Shown in pieces: positions 10,086 to 19,336 of a DNA stretch of 40,859 nucleotides. Position 1 is the first letter of the stretch; the number at the start of each line of letters is the position of its first letter. The translations under genes and the position numbers were made by a program. Source of the DNA: Planctomycetaceae bacterium (GTDB lineage: Bacteria > Planctomycetota > Planctomycetia > Pirellulales > Pirellulaceae); NCBI GenBank assembly GCA_002726245.1, contig PBSM01000208.1:1-40859 (forward strand), read 5' to 3'. Below the pieces are notes generated by a model. That model searched no databases. It was not told the DNA's origin and saw only the letters and a list, made by a program, of their open reading frames with translations.

Positions 10086-10116
10086 CCAGGGGGACAGGTT
10101 TAACCCGTCCCTCTGG
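10086..10116. repeat. Intergenic palindrome
   Basis: CCAGGGGGAC at 10086-10095 and GTCCCTCTGG at 10107-10116 pair at 9 of 10 positions, with AGGTTTAACCC between them forming a further small symmetric core. It lies between the glycosyltransferase remnant and the serine hydrolase gene. Confidence 0.6.
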
Positions 10117-10196
10117 TATGTGCCGCTTGCGACCGCTCCACCCGACGTACGATAATATCCGTCGCCTCGCACTTGTCCTGCCAAGGAGTACTCACC

Positions 10197-11321
10197 ATGC
10201 CACACCTACCACAAGTAGCGGCTGCCACGATCGGCGTCGATGAAGAACGCTTACAACTTGCTTATCGCTTGCTAGAGAAATGGACCGACGAACGCAGCGT
10301 CCCCGGCGGCGCGATTATCGTTGGCCGGCGAGGCAAAGCTGTTGCGCCTCGGTTCTTCGGACGCCAGGGTGCGGAACGGCAAGCGGAGCCGATCCGGCAA
10401 GACGGTATGTTCCTGATGGCTTCGATCACCAAGCCGATGACGTATCTCGCGGCCATGATGCTCGTGGAGCGAGGCGAGCTAGGATTGGGCGATTTGGTAA
10501 CTCGCTACATTCCCGAGTTCGCAGCACATCACAAGGAAGACACGCGTGTACATCACCTCTTTACCCACACTTCCGGCATGCCCGACATGGTTCCGGATAA
10601 TCATGAGCTGCGGAAAGAACACGCTCCGCTCAGTCGCTTCATCCGCGGCGCAATTCGCGATACGGTTCCGCTGTTCGAGCAGGGGAAAGATCTCAGCTAC
10701 CAAAGCATGGGAACGCTGACGGTCGCTGAACTTGTCCAACGACTCTCCGGACTAACGATTCATGAGTTTCTGAAGAAGGAGATCTTCGAGCCGCTCGGCA
10801 TGCAATCGACAGGACTCGGCTCACGAGGTTTCGCTCGCGAGCGGCTCGTGCGAGTAGAAACGCCAGATTATCAGGAGGGCAGCGATTTCGGCTGGAACAG
10901 CCCGTATTGGCAAGAGCTTGGTGCGCCTTGGGGTGGCCTGTTCAGCACTCCGCAGGACTTTGCTGTCATCTGCCAGTTGATGCTCAACCGTGGCGAATAC
11001 GGTGGAGTCAGGCTTCTCTCGCCAAGCACTGTCGATATTATGACGACGAATCGACTGAACGACTATATGGATCTTCCCGAACCGACTCGTCGAACGCAGC
11101 CGTGGGGACTTGGCTGGCGGATGAATCATCTGAACGATGACGACAGTTGGAGCGACCTGCTCGATCGGCATGTCTTCGGCCACACCGGCGCGACTGGCAC
11201 GATGGTGTGGATGGATCGAGAACGGGACGGGTTCTGCATCTTGTTGACCAGCGCCATTCGCTCCAGAGCTCCTTGGCGACTCGTGCGTCTTTCGAACATC
11301 ATCGCATCCGCTTTCGTCTAA
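10197..11321 (+). CDS. Class C beta-lactamase-like serine hydrolase
   Basis: This 374-residue protein belongs to the beta-lactamase/transpeptidase-like superfamily, which includes penicillin-binding-like esterases. The nucleophile motif is SITK at 76-79, the second motif is YQS at 168-170 in place of YxN, and FGHTGATGT near 335 replaces KTG. No signal peptide is visible, so a cytoplasmic esterase or peptidase role is more likely than cell-wall work or drug resistance. The ATG at 10197 is set by AAGGAG at about 10183-10188, and the frame upstream adds only eight residues. The gene ends 32 bases before the large propeller gene and may be co-transcribed with it. Confidence 0.9.
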   Translation: MPHLPQVAAATIGVDEERLQLAYRLLEKWTDERSVPGGAIIVGRRGKAVAPRFFGRQGAERQAEPIRQDGMFLMASITKPMTYLAAMMLVERGELGLGDLVTRYIPEFAAHHKEDTRVHHLFTHTSGMPDMVPDNHELRKEHAPLSRFIRGAIRDTVPLFEQGKDLSYQSMGTLTVAELVQRLSGLTIHEFLKKEIFEPLGMQSTGLGSRGFARERLVRVETPDYQEGSDFGWNSPYWQELGAPWGGLFSTPQDFAVICQLMLNRGEYGGVRLLSPSTVDIMTTNRLNDYMDLPEPTRRTQPWGLGWRMNHLNDDDSWSDLLDRHVFGHTGATGTMVWMDRERDGFCILLTSAIRSRAPWRLVRLSNIIASAFV

Positions 11322-11353
11322 CGTGGCGCACGCGAGCCCGGAGATCTAACCAC

Positions 11354-14300
11354 ATGGTTCATTTACGCCTGCTTTGTGTGCTGTTTGGAATCGTCACTGC
11401 TTCACTCGCGGGCGATGTGTATTCCGCCGACTGGCCGATGTGGAGGAACGATGCCCTCCGCAGAGGCGTGTCGTCCGCCGAACTGCCCGATCAACTGACG
11501 TTGCAGTGGACGAGGCAACTTCCAACGCCGATGCCTGCGTGGCCGAACGAATCGCGGTTGCATTTCGACGCGTCGTACGAGCCGGTTGTGCTCGGCTCAA
11601 GAATGTTTGTCGGTTCGATGATTGATGGAAGTGTTACTGCATGCGACTGCGCATCGGGCGACGAACTCTGGCGTTTCTATACCAACGGACCAGTTCGACT
11701 GGCGCCAGTTGCGTTCGACCAACGCGTCTGCTTCGGCTCGGACGATGGTTGGCTGTACTGTGTCGATGCTGCCAGCGGTGGGCTAGTGTGGAAAGTCTCC
11801 GGAGCGCCGGAAGATCGCGACGCGTACCGGCATCTCGGCAACGCGCGGCTTGTGTCGTTCTGGCCGGTGCGGGGCGGGCCCGTCTTCGCCGATGGCGTCG
11901 TGTACTTTGGAGCGGGGATCTGGCCGACACTCGGCGTCTTTGTTCACGCCGTCGATGCCCAGTCCGGAAGCGTGCTCTGGACAAACGACAACAGTCATGC
12001 AATCGAGAACGTCCGCGTCGATCACAACTATTTACAGGAATCAGGCCTCTCGCCGCAGGGGCACATGCTGGCCCGCGAAGATATGCTGATCGTTCCGAAC
12101 GGCCGGTCGATGCCAGCACGGTTCGATCGACAAACCGGCAAGCTGCACTACTTTGTCCAGGGCTACCGCAATGGTGACAGTCGTGTCGTCGTGAGCGGCG
12201 ATATTGCGTTCGTCGGTCGGACAGGTGTTGTGAGTCTGAAGGATGGTCGCGAAATCGCCAGCCGCTGGGCCTCTGCCGGCAAAGACGCACCTGAAGGTTG
12301 GAGTGGCCCGAAGGTCGATCTCTTCGAAGGCCCGTTGTTCCCGTACAAGTTTCAGCCAGGCTGCGATTATCGATCCGTCATCGACGGCGATGTCGCGTAT
12401 GGAGTCGATGATGGCACTGTTTACGCATACGACTTGCAGAGGGCAACAACATCACTGCAAGACCAGCAATTCAATGGCAAAGATATCAAGCCGGCTCGCT
12501 GGGACGCACCGGAGCTATGGAAACTGAAGACGCAGTTCTCCGGTAAGAAACAGAAGGCAAGGTCGCTGCTCAAGGCTGGAAATAGGTTGTACGCTCACGA
12601 CGGACGGAACCTCTTCGCGATCAAGCTCGATGCCGACGTGAAGAAGCCCGGTTCGGTTGCCTGGACGAAGGAACTACCCGCCGAGCCGACAAGCATGCTG
12701 GCGGCATACGATCGACTGTTTGTTGTCACGATGGATGGATCGATTCACTGCTTCGGTAGTGAGACTGTCGAACTGCGGCAACATACGCTCGCAGGTGCCC
12801 GGCAGGACGTGCAGCCGGACGAATGGACCTCACTCGCGAAATCGGTTCTCGACGCGGCCGCCAGCAACGATGGCTACGCGATTGTTGCGGGGCTGAAGAA
12901 TGGGCGACTTGTTGAGGAACTGCTGACGCATAGCCAGTTCAACGTCATCGCGGTCGATAGCGATTCAGAGATCATCGACCGGCTGCGGCGAACGGTTGGA
13001 GCCGACGAGCGATTCCGCACGCGTTTTCAAGCGATTGTCGATGAACCGGCTGAGGCCAGACTGCCGCCTTACATTGCCAATCTCATCGTTACCGAAGATG
13101 CCAAGAAGTTGAAGTTAGATGCGGACCCGCGGCTTCTAACTCTCTACGACAGTTTACGACCATATGGCGGCGCGCTGTGCTTGCCTCTAGACGAAGCACG
13201 TAGCGATGCGCTGCTGAAGGCAGTGTCCCCTGATCGATTTGCAGGTGTGAAGACTGAGACGGCAGACCAAGTAGCGATAATCCGTCGCGCCGGCCCGTTG
13301 CCTGGCAGTTCGGTCTGGTCTCACGAGACCGGCGACGCGGCCCGATCGTTCTTCTCTCGAGACGATCTTGTACGGGCTCCGCTCGCCGTACTGTGGTATG
13401 GCGACGGCCGCGATCATGGGTTCTATAAGCGGAAGGATTACGGCCACGGTCTCAAACCGCAAGTCGCGGGCGGTAGATTGTTTGCTCTGCAGGTCGCCAC
13501 CAACACACTCAAGTCTGTCGATGCCTACACGGGTCGCCTGCTATGGTCGCGCAAGCTGGGTGGTTCGGCCCGCTATGCGTCAATGCCCGATGCTGTGTAC
13601 GTCGCTGATGAACGAGAGTGCCTCGTGCTCGATCCGGCAACCGGCGAAGCTCGCGACACATTTGAGATGGCGATAGATCGGCCAGCCGAAACCCCGGTCA
13701 GCGCGACAGGCATCCGAGTTGGTGACGAAATCATTCTCATTGCCGTGCGTTTCAACAAAGAGAATGGAATCGAAAAGGGACGCTGGAACAGCGAACTGCT
13801 GATCGCTTTGGATCGTATGTCCGGCCAGCAGTTGTGGAGTAGGCCGGCCGAACTGCGATACAACACCGCGGCTATTGCCGTGTCGGGCCAACGCGTGTTC
13901 TGTATCGATTCGCATTCCCCTGAAGAGATTGGCTTCATGCGACGCCGTGGCGAAGATGTTGACACGCTGCCATCGACGATCCTAGCTCTTGATGCTCGCA
14001 GAGGTCTCGAATTGTGGAAGACCGTTCGAACCGATCCGCCCGCGAATCTGACGACGCTTCACTTTATGGGCTTGCGCACTCAGGACGACTGGCTGGCGTA
14101 TTCGGCCGAACATGAGTTGCTGCTGGGCGGGAGAGCGAAGCAGACGTTTGCGCTGAACGCAAAGTCCGGCGAAGAAGTCTGGCACAAACCAGTTCGAGGC
14201 CAACAGCCTTTGATCCTTGGTCCCAAGACGTTCATCAACCAGACAGGCCACACCTATAACGTCAGTACGGGAGATCTGGTTAGCGGCGAGGCACTCTTCC

Positions 14301-14575
14301 GTCGAGGTGGCTGCAACTATGCAGTTGGAGGAAAGAACTTGCTGTTCTTGCGTTCGAATTGTGCGACTTACGTCGATATCGAGAGCCGGCAGGAGTACGC
14401 GATCCGGAACTTGCGATCGGGCTGCAGCAACAGTCTTGTGGCTGCCGACGGACTGCTCAACGCACCCTGCTTCTCGGTCGGTTGTGTCTGCAACTATCCG
14501 ATCCAAACATCGTTCGCAATGTTTCACATGCCACAGTCGGAGTCGTGGCATGGAGAGACTCCACTCAAGCAATAG
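11354..14575 (+). CDS. PQQ-like propeller protein with methyltransferase-like insert
   Basis: This 1073-residue exported protein starts with a signal peptide (residues 1-24, ending VYSA) and then PQQ/BamB-type propeller blades, for example DWPMWRNDALRRG and repeated GELWRFYT- and ASGGLVWKV-like strands. A second set of blades spans about 700-1070. Between them, at about 490-640, is a Rossmann-like stretch with VIAVDSDSEIIDRLR and LIVTEDAKKL, resembling class I SAM methyltransferases, but its first loop reads AGLKNGR rather than the Gly-rich GCGDG. Cofactor or ligand is unknown and no heme motif is seen. The ATG at 11354 begins the signal peptide; the longer frame overlaps the upstream hydrolase. 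A related arrangement is found at 23778-26768. Confidence 0.85.
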   Translation: MVHLRLLCVLFGIVTASLAGDVYSADWPMWRNDALRRGVSSAELPDQLTLQWTRQLPTPMPAWPNESRLHFDASYEPVVLGSRMFVGSMIDGSVTACDCASGDELWRFYTNGPVRLAPVAFDQRVCFGSDDGWLYCVDAASGGLVWKVSGAPEDRDAYRHLGNARLVSFWPVRGGPVFADGVVYFGAGIWPTLGVFVHAVDAQSGSVLWTNDNSHAIENVRVDHNYLQESGLSPQGHMLAREDMLIVPNGRSMPARFDRQTGKLHYFVQGYRNGDSRVVVSGDIAFVGRTGVVSLKDGREIASRWASAGKDAPEGWSGPKVDLFEGPLFPYKFQPGCDYRSVIDGDVAYGVDDGTVYAYDLQRATTSLQDQQFNGKDIKPARWDAPELWKLKTQFSGKKQKARSLLKAGNRLYAHDGRNLFAIKLDADVKKPGSVAWTKELPAEPTSMLAAYDRLFVVTMDGSIHCFGSETVELRQHTLAGARQDVQPDEWTSLAKSVLDAAASNDGYAIVAGLKNGRLVEELLTHSQFNVIAVDSDSEIIDRLRRTVGADERFRTRFQAIVDEPAEARLPPYIANLIVTEDAKKLKLDADPRLLTLYDSLRPYGGALCLPLDEARSDALLKAVSPDRFAGVKTETADQVAIIRRAGPLPGSSVWSHETGDAARSFFSRDDLVRAPLAVLWYGDGRDHGFYKRKDYGHGLKPQVAGGRLFALQVATNTLKSVDAYTGRLLWSRKLGGSARYASMPDAVYVADERECLVLDPATGEARDTFEMAIDRPAETPVSATGIRVGDEIILIAVRFNKENGIEKGRWNSELLIALDRMSGQQLWSRPAELRYNTAAIAVSGQRVFCIDSHSPEEIGFMRRRGEDVDTLPSTILALDARRGLELWKTVRTDPPANLTTLHFMGLRTQDDWLAYSAEHELLLGGRAKQTFALNAKSGEEVWHKPVRGQQPLILGPKTFINQTGHTYNVSTGDLVSGEALFRRGGCNYAVGGKNLLFLRSNCATYVDIESRQEYAIRNLRSGCSNSLVAADGLLNAPCFSVGCVCNYPIQTSFAMFHMPQSESWHGETPLKQ

Positions 14576-14769
14576 GTTGGGTTTCGCAGGCAAGAACTAT
14601 CGAAAAATGCTCGATTGACGATCGATTAGACATTTCCAAAAGGGCCGAAAATCTTGATCAACGTGGACGCGGCATATCGATTTCATTACTATAAGTGTGT
14701 GCCGACAACGGCGCTCCCACCTGACTTTGCGTCATCCATCCCACCGACTTTACCGCACGCTGCGACAAC

Positions 14770-17016
14770 ATGACTTCTCGCGATATGGACCGTTTGCAAC
14801 GACTCGTGCCATGGCACTTGGTCGGCTTCCTCTTGGCGATGCTTACCGGCGCCTTATCGGCCAGTGCGGGTGAGCTCGAGCGAACCGTGAGCTTTGTCAA
14901 CGATGTGATTCCTGTGTTGACAAAGGCTGGGTGCAACGCGGGGGGGTGTCACGGGAAGGCTGGCGGTGGGCAGAATGGCTTTCAGCTATCGCTGCTTGGC
15001 TTCGAGCCACAGGAAGATTACGAGCATCTTGTGTTGGAAGGACGCGGGCGAAGGCTCTTTCCCGCCGATCCCGATCGAAGCCTGATGTTGATGAAAGCTA
15101 CAGGACAAGTTTCGCACGGTGGAGGTGTTCGACTTGTCGCGACTTCGGAAGGATACTCGTTGCTTCGTCAATGGATTCAGCAAGGAAAACACTTCAACAG
15201 CGAGGGCGAGCCCGACTTGGTCTCGATCGTAGTCGATCCGGCCAGAGGTTCGGTCAAGGCACATGGCTATCAACAACTCAAATCTCTGGCGCACTATTCC
15301 GATGGCAGTGTTCGTGACATCACAGGCCTTGCGCTCTACGAGTGCAACGACGACGCAATGGCGGAGGTGACGGATGCGGGCTTGGTAACGGCGTCTGATA
15401 TTCCTGGCAAGGTCGCCGTGATGGTGCGCTATCAAGGCAAGATCGCGGTCTATAGTGCTTCCGTTCCACTAGGTGCTCCGGTTGAGACACTGCCTGCATC
15501 GCGTAACTTCGTTGACGAACTCGTCTTTGCTAACTTGAAGGAACTCGGCGTTCCGCCGTCACCAGTTTGTGACGATGCGACTTTCCTACGCCGCGTCTCT
15601 ATCGACATCGGTGGGCGACTGCCGACCGAGACGGAAGCACGTGAGTTCCTCGCCAGCGCAGACGCCGACAAGCGTGACCGCGCGATTGAATCGTTGTTGC
15701 GGAGTCCTGACTATGCCGACTATTTCGCAAACAAGTGGACCGCGTTACTGAAGAATCGTCGGGACGACGCAAGCGACATCACTTCCAACTTCGCTTTTCA
15801 TTCGTGGATTCGTGACAGCTTGTTGGCGAATAAGCCTTACGATCAACTTGTTCGCGAACTTCTTGCCGCGACGGGAACCGTCATCGCGAATCCTCCTGTG
15901 GCTTGGTACAAACGCGTCAAGGACCCGAAGAGCCAGATCGAAGATGTCGCGCAGCTATTCCTTGGGGTGCGAATGCAATGTGCGCAATGTCATCATCATC
16001 CGTTCGAACGTTGGAGTCAGGACGACTATTACGGACTGGCCGCCTTCTTCAGCCAAGTAGGGCGAAAGCCGACCGACACGCGTGGCGAAGACCTGATTTT
16101 CCATAAACGCGGAACTGCGGGGTCGAAAAACGTCAAGACAGGCCTGACGGTGAAGCCCGCGGCGCTGGGGGACAATGTTGGCGAGATCGCTCCTGATGAA
16201 GATCCGCGTTTGCGTCTGGCAGATTGGATGAGCGGCGAGTCGAATCCGTTCTTCGCCAAGGCTCTCGTGAATCGTTACTGGAAACACTTCTTCAAACGTG
16301 GATTGATTGAGCCTGAGGACGACATTCGCGATACGAATCCATCGACGAATCCGGAATTGCTTGCGGCGCTGGAAGATCATTTCCGTAAGAGCGACTTCAA
16401 TTTGAAGGACTTGGTCCGTGTGATTGCCAGTTCGCACGCCTACCAGCTAAGTGCGATGCCGAACGAGCACAACTTAGCAGATCGCCAGAACTACTCGCGT
16501 TACTATCCCAAGCGTTTGCAAGCCGAAGTGTTGCTTGACGCGTTCCACCAATTGACCGGTGCCACCACGTCGTTTGCGAATCTGCCGGCCGGAACGCGGG
16601 CCGTCGCTTTGCCGGATAATAGTTACAACAAATCGTCTCCTTTCCTGCGAGTATTCGGACGCCCAGAGAGCACGAGCGTTTGCGAGTGTGAACGCGTTCA
16701 ATCGGCAAGTCTCGCGCAGAGTCTGCATTTGATCAACGCGTCCGATATCAAATCGAAGCTCGCGACGAGCAACGGGCGGGCTGACCGGCTTTCGAAAGAA
16801 GAGAGACCGGACGCCGAGAAGATTGGCGAACTGTATATGGTCGCGTTTTCGCGTGAACCGCGTCCCGACGAGCTAAGGATCGCACTCGATTACTTGGCGC
16901 AAGAACGCACCGATGCCGCAGGTAAGCCAGTCGATAAAACGAAAGCTACTCGCGAGAATTTCGAGGATCTTGTCTGGGCTCTGACCAACACCAAAGAATT
17001 CCTATTCAATCACTAG
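14770..17016 (+). CDS. DUF1549/DUF1553 cytochrome-like protein with BIG2 domain
   Basis: This 748-residue exported protein starts with a signal peptide ending near ASAG (about 33). The first heme-like site is CNAGGCH at 55-61, with four rather than two bases of spacing between the Cys residues, as in the PSCyt1 variant of this family. A bacterial Ig-like BIG2 domain follows at about 155-235, then DUF1549 at about 245-430 with CAQCHHHPFERW near 403, and DUF1553 at about 480-740 with NRYWKHFFKRG. The function is unknown; the families are planctomycete-typical and are thought to act at the envelope. The start could instead be the Met at 14785. Downstream genes for PPC and DUF1501 proteins are the usual partners. 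Confidence 0.9.
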   Translation: MTSRDMDRLQRLVPWHLVGFLLAMLTGALSASAGELERTVSFVNDVIPVLTKAGCNAGGCHGKAGGGQNGFQLSLLGFEPQEDYEHLVLEGRGRRLFPADPDRSLMLMKATGQVSHGGGVRLVATSEGYSLLRQWIQQGKHFNSEGEPDLVSIVVDPARGSVKAHGYQQLKSLAHYSDGSVRDITGLALYECNDDAMAEVTDAGLVTASDIPGKVAVMVRYQGKIAVYSASVPLGAPVETLPASRNFVDELVFANLKELGVPPSPVCDDATFLRRVSIDIGGRLPTETEAREFLASADADKRDRAIESLLRSPDYADYFANKWTALLKNRRDDASDITSNFAFHSWIRDSLLANKPYDQLVRELLAATGTVIANPPVAWYKRVKDPKSQIEDVAQLFLGVRMQCAQCHHHPFERWSQDDYYGLAAFFSQVGRKPTDTRGEDLIFHKRGTAGSKNVKTGLTVKPAALGDNVGEIAPDEDPRLRLADWMSGESNPFFAKALVNRYWKHFFKRGLIEPEDDIRDTNPSTNPELLAALEDHFRKSDFNLKDLVRVIASSHAYQLSAMPNEHNLADRQNYSRYYPKRLQAEVLLDAFHQLTGATTSFANLPAGTRAVALPDNSYNKSSPFLRVFGRPESTSVCECERVQSASLAQSLHLINASDIKSKLATSNGRADRLSKEERPDAEKIGELYMVAFSREPRPDELRIALDYLAQERTDAAGKPVDKTKATRENFEDLVWALTNTKEFLFNH

Positions 17017-17074
17017 CGAGGCTTTGCCTTCGGCCGTACAGACCAAAAGACGAGTAGGCCGGAACAAGTCAACT

Positions 17075-19336
17075 ATGAATAACCACCAACACGTTGTTTC
17101 CGTTGCAGCAATCATCGCCGCATTGCTTGGTGCTGCAGCCACCACGTCGGCACAGTCCGTTTGTCTACCGGCTCCGCGTTTGTTGACGACGATGCCGATG
17201 GGCGGCCAATTGGGCTCCGAGGTCGAAGTCACGATTACTGGGCAGACAATCGAAGACCTCGAGCAATTGCTGTTCTCCCATCCCGGGATCACGGCCAAGC
17301 CAAAGCTCGGCACCGATGGCAATCCAGAACCGAACAAGTTCATGGTGACGATCGCCTCTGATTGTCCTCCGGGCATTCACGAAGCGAGAGTCATGTCGCG
17401 ACTGGGTGTTTCTTCGTCGCGTGTCTTCACCGTTGGCACGCTGGTGGAAGTGAAGCAGGACCAGCCGGCGACGACTGTTGCGACGGCGATGCCACTCCAG
17501 GTGAACTCGATCTGTAACGCGACATTGCCGCTGCGGGCCGTGAATCACTATTCGTTCGAGGCGAAGAAAAGCCAACGCATCATCGTCGATTGTGCAGCGA
17601 AGGGGATCGACTCGAAGATGAACCCTGTTCTGATCATCGCCGATGCCGAAGGACGCGACCTTGTCGTCGAGCGGCGCGGTGGCGCACTGGACTTCACGGT
17701 GCCCGATGATGGCACGTACGTCATTAAAGTTCATGAATTGACCTTTAAGGGCGGAGCCGAGTATTTCTATCGTTTGGTCGTGCAGGAAGTCGCCGCCGAC
17801 GCGCCGCTTTCACGATTGCCGAGCGTGCGATCGGTTAGTTCCTTCTCCTGGCCACCGGCCGACTTTTCGCGATCGGCTTCGACACCGGAAACAGAACCGA
17901 ATAACAAGCACGCTCAGGCTCAGAAGATCTCGTTGCCATGCGACATCACCGGCAGTTTCTTTCCAGCCGCGGACGTCGATACCTTTGAGTTCGTTGCCAA
18001 GAAAGGCGATGTGTGGTGGGTAGAAGTCGCATCCGAGAGACTGGGCCGGCCGACCGATGCTTCGATCATTGTTCAGCATGTCAGCGTTGAAGGCTCCGAC
18101 GAGAAGCTGACCGATGTCGTCGAACTCTCCGATATCCTGAGTCCCGTGAAGCGTTCGAGCAACGGCTACGCCTATGACGGGCCCCCGTACAATGCTGGCT
18201 CGGCGGACATCCTGGGCAAAGTCGAGATCAAAGAGGACGGAGTCCATCGTTTGCAACTGTCGGACCTGTTTGGCGGCACGCGGAACGATCCTCGCAACGA
18301 GTATTGCTTGATCGTTCGCAAAGCGGCTCCCGACTTCGCACTTGTCGCATGGGCCTTGCACATGGAGTTGCGAAACGGCGATCGCAACGCCTTGTCAAAG
18401 CCAATTGCGTTGCGCGGCGGATCAACGATGGCTTTCGAAGTCGTCGCTGTTCGGCGCGACGGCTTCGATGGCGAGATTGAACTGTCGATGGAAGACTTGC
18501 CCACGGGAGTGACCGCCGTCGGTCTAAAGATCCCAGCCGGCCAGTCACGCGGCATCATGCTACTGACGGCGCAACAAGATGCTCCGCGAGGGATGCACAT
18601 CGCGAAGTTCTCCGGACGCGCGATGGTTGATGGTGTCGAGGTCATTCGCCCGTGCCAGATGGCCTCGATGGCTTGGCCGGTGACCAATGCGTGGTCAGAG
18701 ATCCCTGCGCCTCGGTTGTTGGCCGATATTCCGGTGTCGGTCGGAGGCTCCGAGTTCGCGGCGATCTCAATCGCGGCGACGGAGAGTAAGGTTTGGGAGG
18801 CTACGGCCGGCGCGACGTTGCAGGTACCCCTCAAACACATTCTGAGAGAAGACTTCTCCGGGGCCACGATGGGACTGAAGGCCTTCGGTACCGGCTTTGA
18901 TCGGACGCCAAAGTTCGACGTATCGTTAAAGGCGGACCAGTCGGAAGCGGTTTTCAATTTGGGCACGTTGAAGACGGTGCCAGGCGATTATCTAATCGCT
19001 TTCTATGGCAGCGCCGTCACCAAATATCGATATAATCCAGAAGCGGTGACCGCCGCGGAGTTTGCTCACAAGCGAGCCCAGCAGGAAGCTGCTGATGTGG
19101 CGAAGGAGGCCGAGCGACTCGCACAGGATGCCACGGCCGCTTCGGGAGATCAGAAGACGGAAGCAGAGAAAGCAATCCAGGCGGTCGCCGAAAAGAAGAA
19201 GGCCGCCGACGCTGCGGTAGCTGCCGCAGCGAAGCGTCTTCAAGACGCGAAGAAGCTGGCGCAGCCGAAAGACATCGTCGATATCATTGTGTCCGAACCC
19301 ATTGCCATTCGCATCAAGCCTGCGGAAACAAAATGA
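17075..19336 (+). CDS. PPC-domain exported protein with coiled-coil tail
   Basis: This 753-residue protein has a signal peptide (MNNHQHVVSVAAIIAALLGA, cleavage near TTSA-Q). The next part is IPT/Ig-like (about 25-130). Two PPC-like beta domains follow at about 135-235 (NHYSFEAKKSQRIIVDC) and 275-430 (DVDTFEFVAKKGDVWWVEV). More beta-rich sequence leads to a C-terminal Ala/Lys/Glu-rich coiled coil at about 655-735. No protease catalytic site is visible, so it is probably structural or ligand-binding. The ATG at 17075 is chosen for its signal peptide. Its stop overlaps the DUF1501 start by 4 bases (ATGA), which argues for translational coupling. Confidence 0.85.
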   Translation: MNNHQHVVSVAAIIAALLGAAATTSAQSVCLPAPRLLTTMPMGGQLGSEVEVTITGQTIEDLEQLLFSHPGITAKPKLGTDGNPEPNKFMVTIASDCPPGIHEARVMSRLGVSSSRVFTVGTLVEVKQDQPATTVATAMPLQVNSICNATLPLRAVNHYSFEAKKSQRIIVDCAAKGIDSKMNPVLIIADAEGRDLVVERRGGALDFTVPDDGTYVIKVHELTFKGGAEYFYRLVVQEVAADAPLSRLPSVRSVSSFSWPPADFSRSASTPETEPNNKHAQAQKISLPCDITGSFFPAADVDTFEFVAKKGDVWWVEVASERLGRPTDASIIVQHVSVEGSDEKLTDVVELSDILSPVKRSSNGYAYDGPPYNAGSADILGKVEIKEDGVHRLQLSDLFGGTRNDPRNEYCLIVRKAAPDFALVAWALHMELRNGDRNALSKPIALRGGSTMAFEVVAVRRDGFDGEIELSMEDLPTGVTAVGLKIPAGQSRGIMLLTAQQDAPRGMHIAKFSGRAMVDGVEVIRPCQMASMAWPVTNAWSEIPAPRLLADIPVSVGGSEFAAISIAATESKVWEATAGATLQVPLKHILREDFSGATMGLKAFGTGFDRTPKFDVSLKADQSEAVFNLGTLKTVPGDYLIAFYGSAVTKYRYNPEAVTAAEFAHKRAQQEAADVAKEAERLAQDATAASGDQKTEAEKAIQAVAEKKKAADAAVAAAAKRLQDAKKLAQPKDIVDIIVSEPIAIRIKPAETK

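Noticed and set aside
11147-11353. N-terminal extension of the large propeller protein
   Set aside because: It overlaps the serine hydrolase in another frame, and the Met at 11354 begins a signal peptide.
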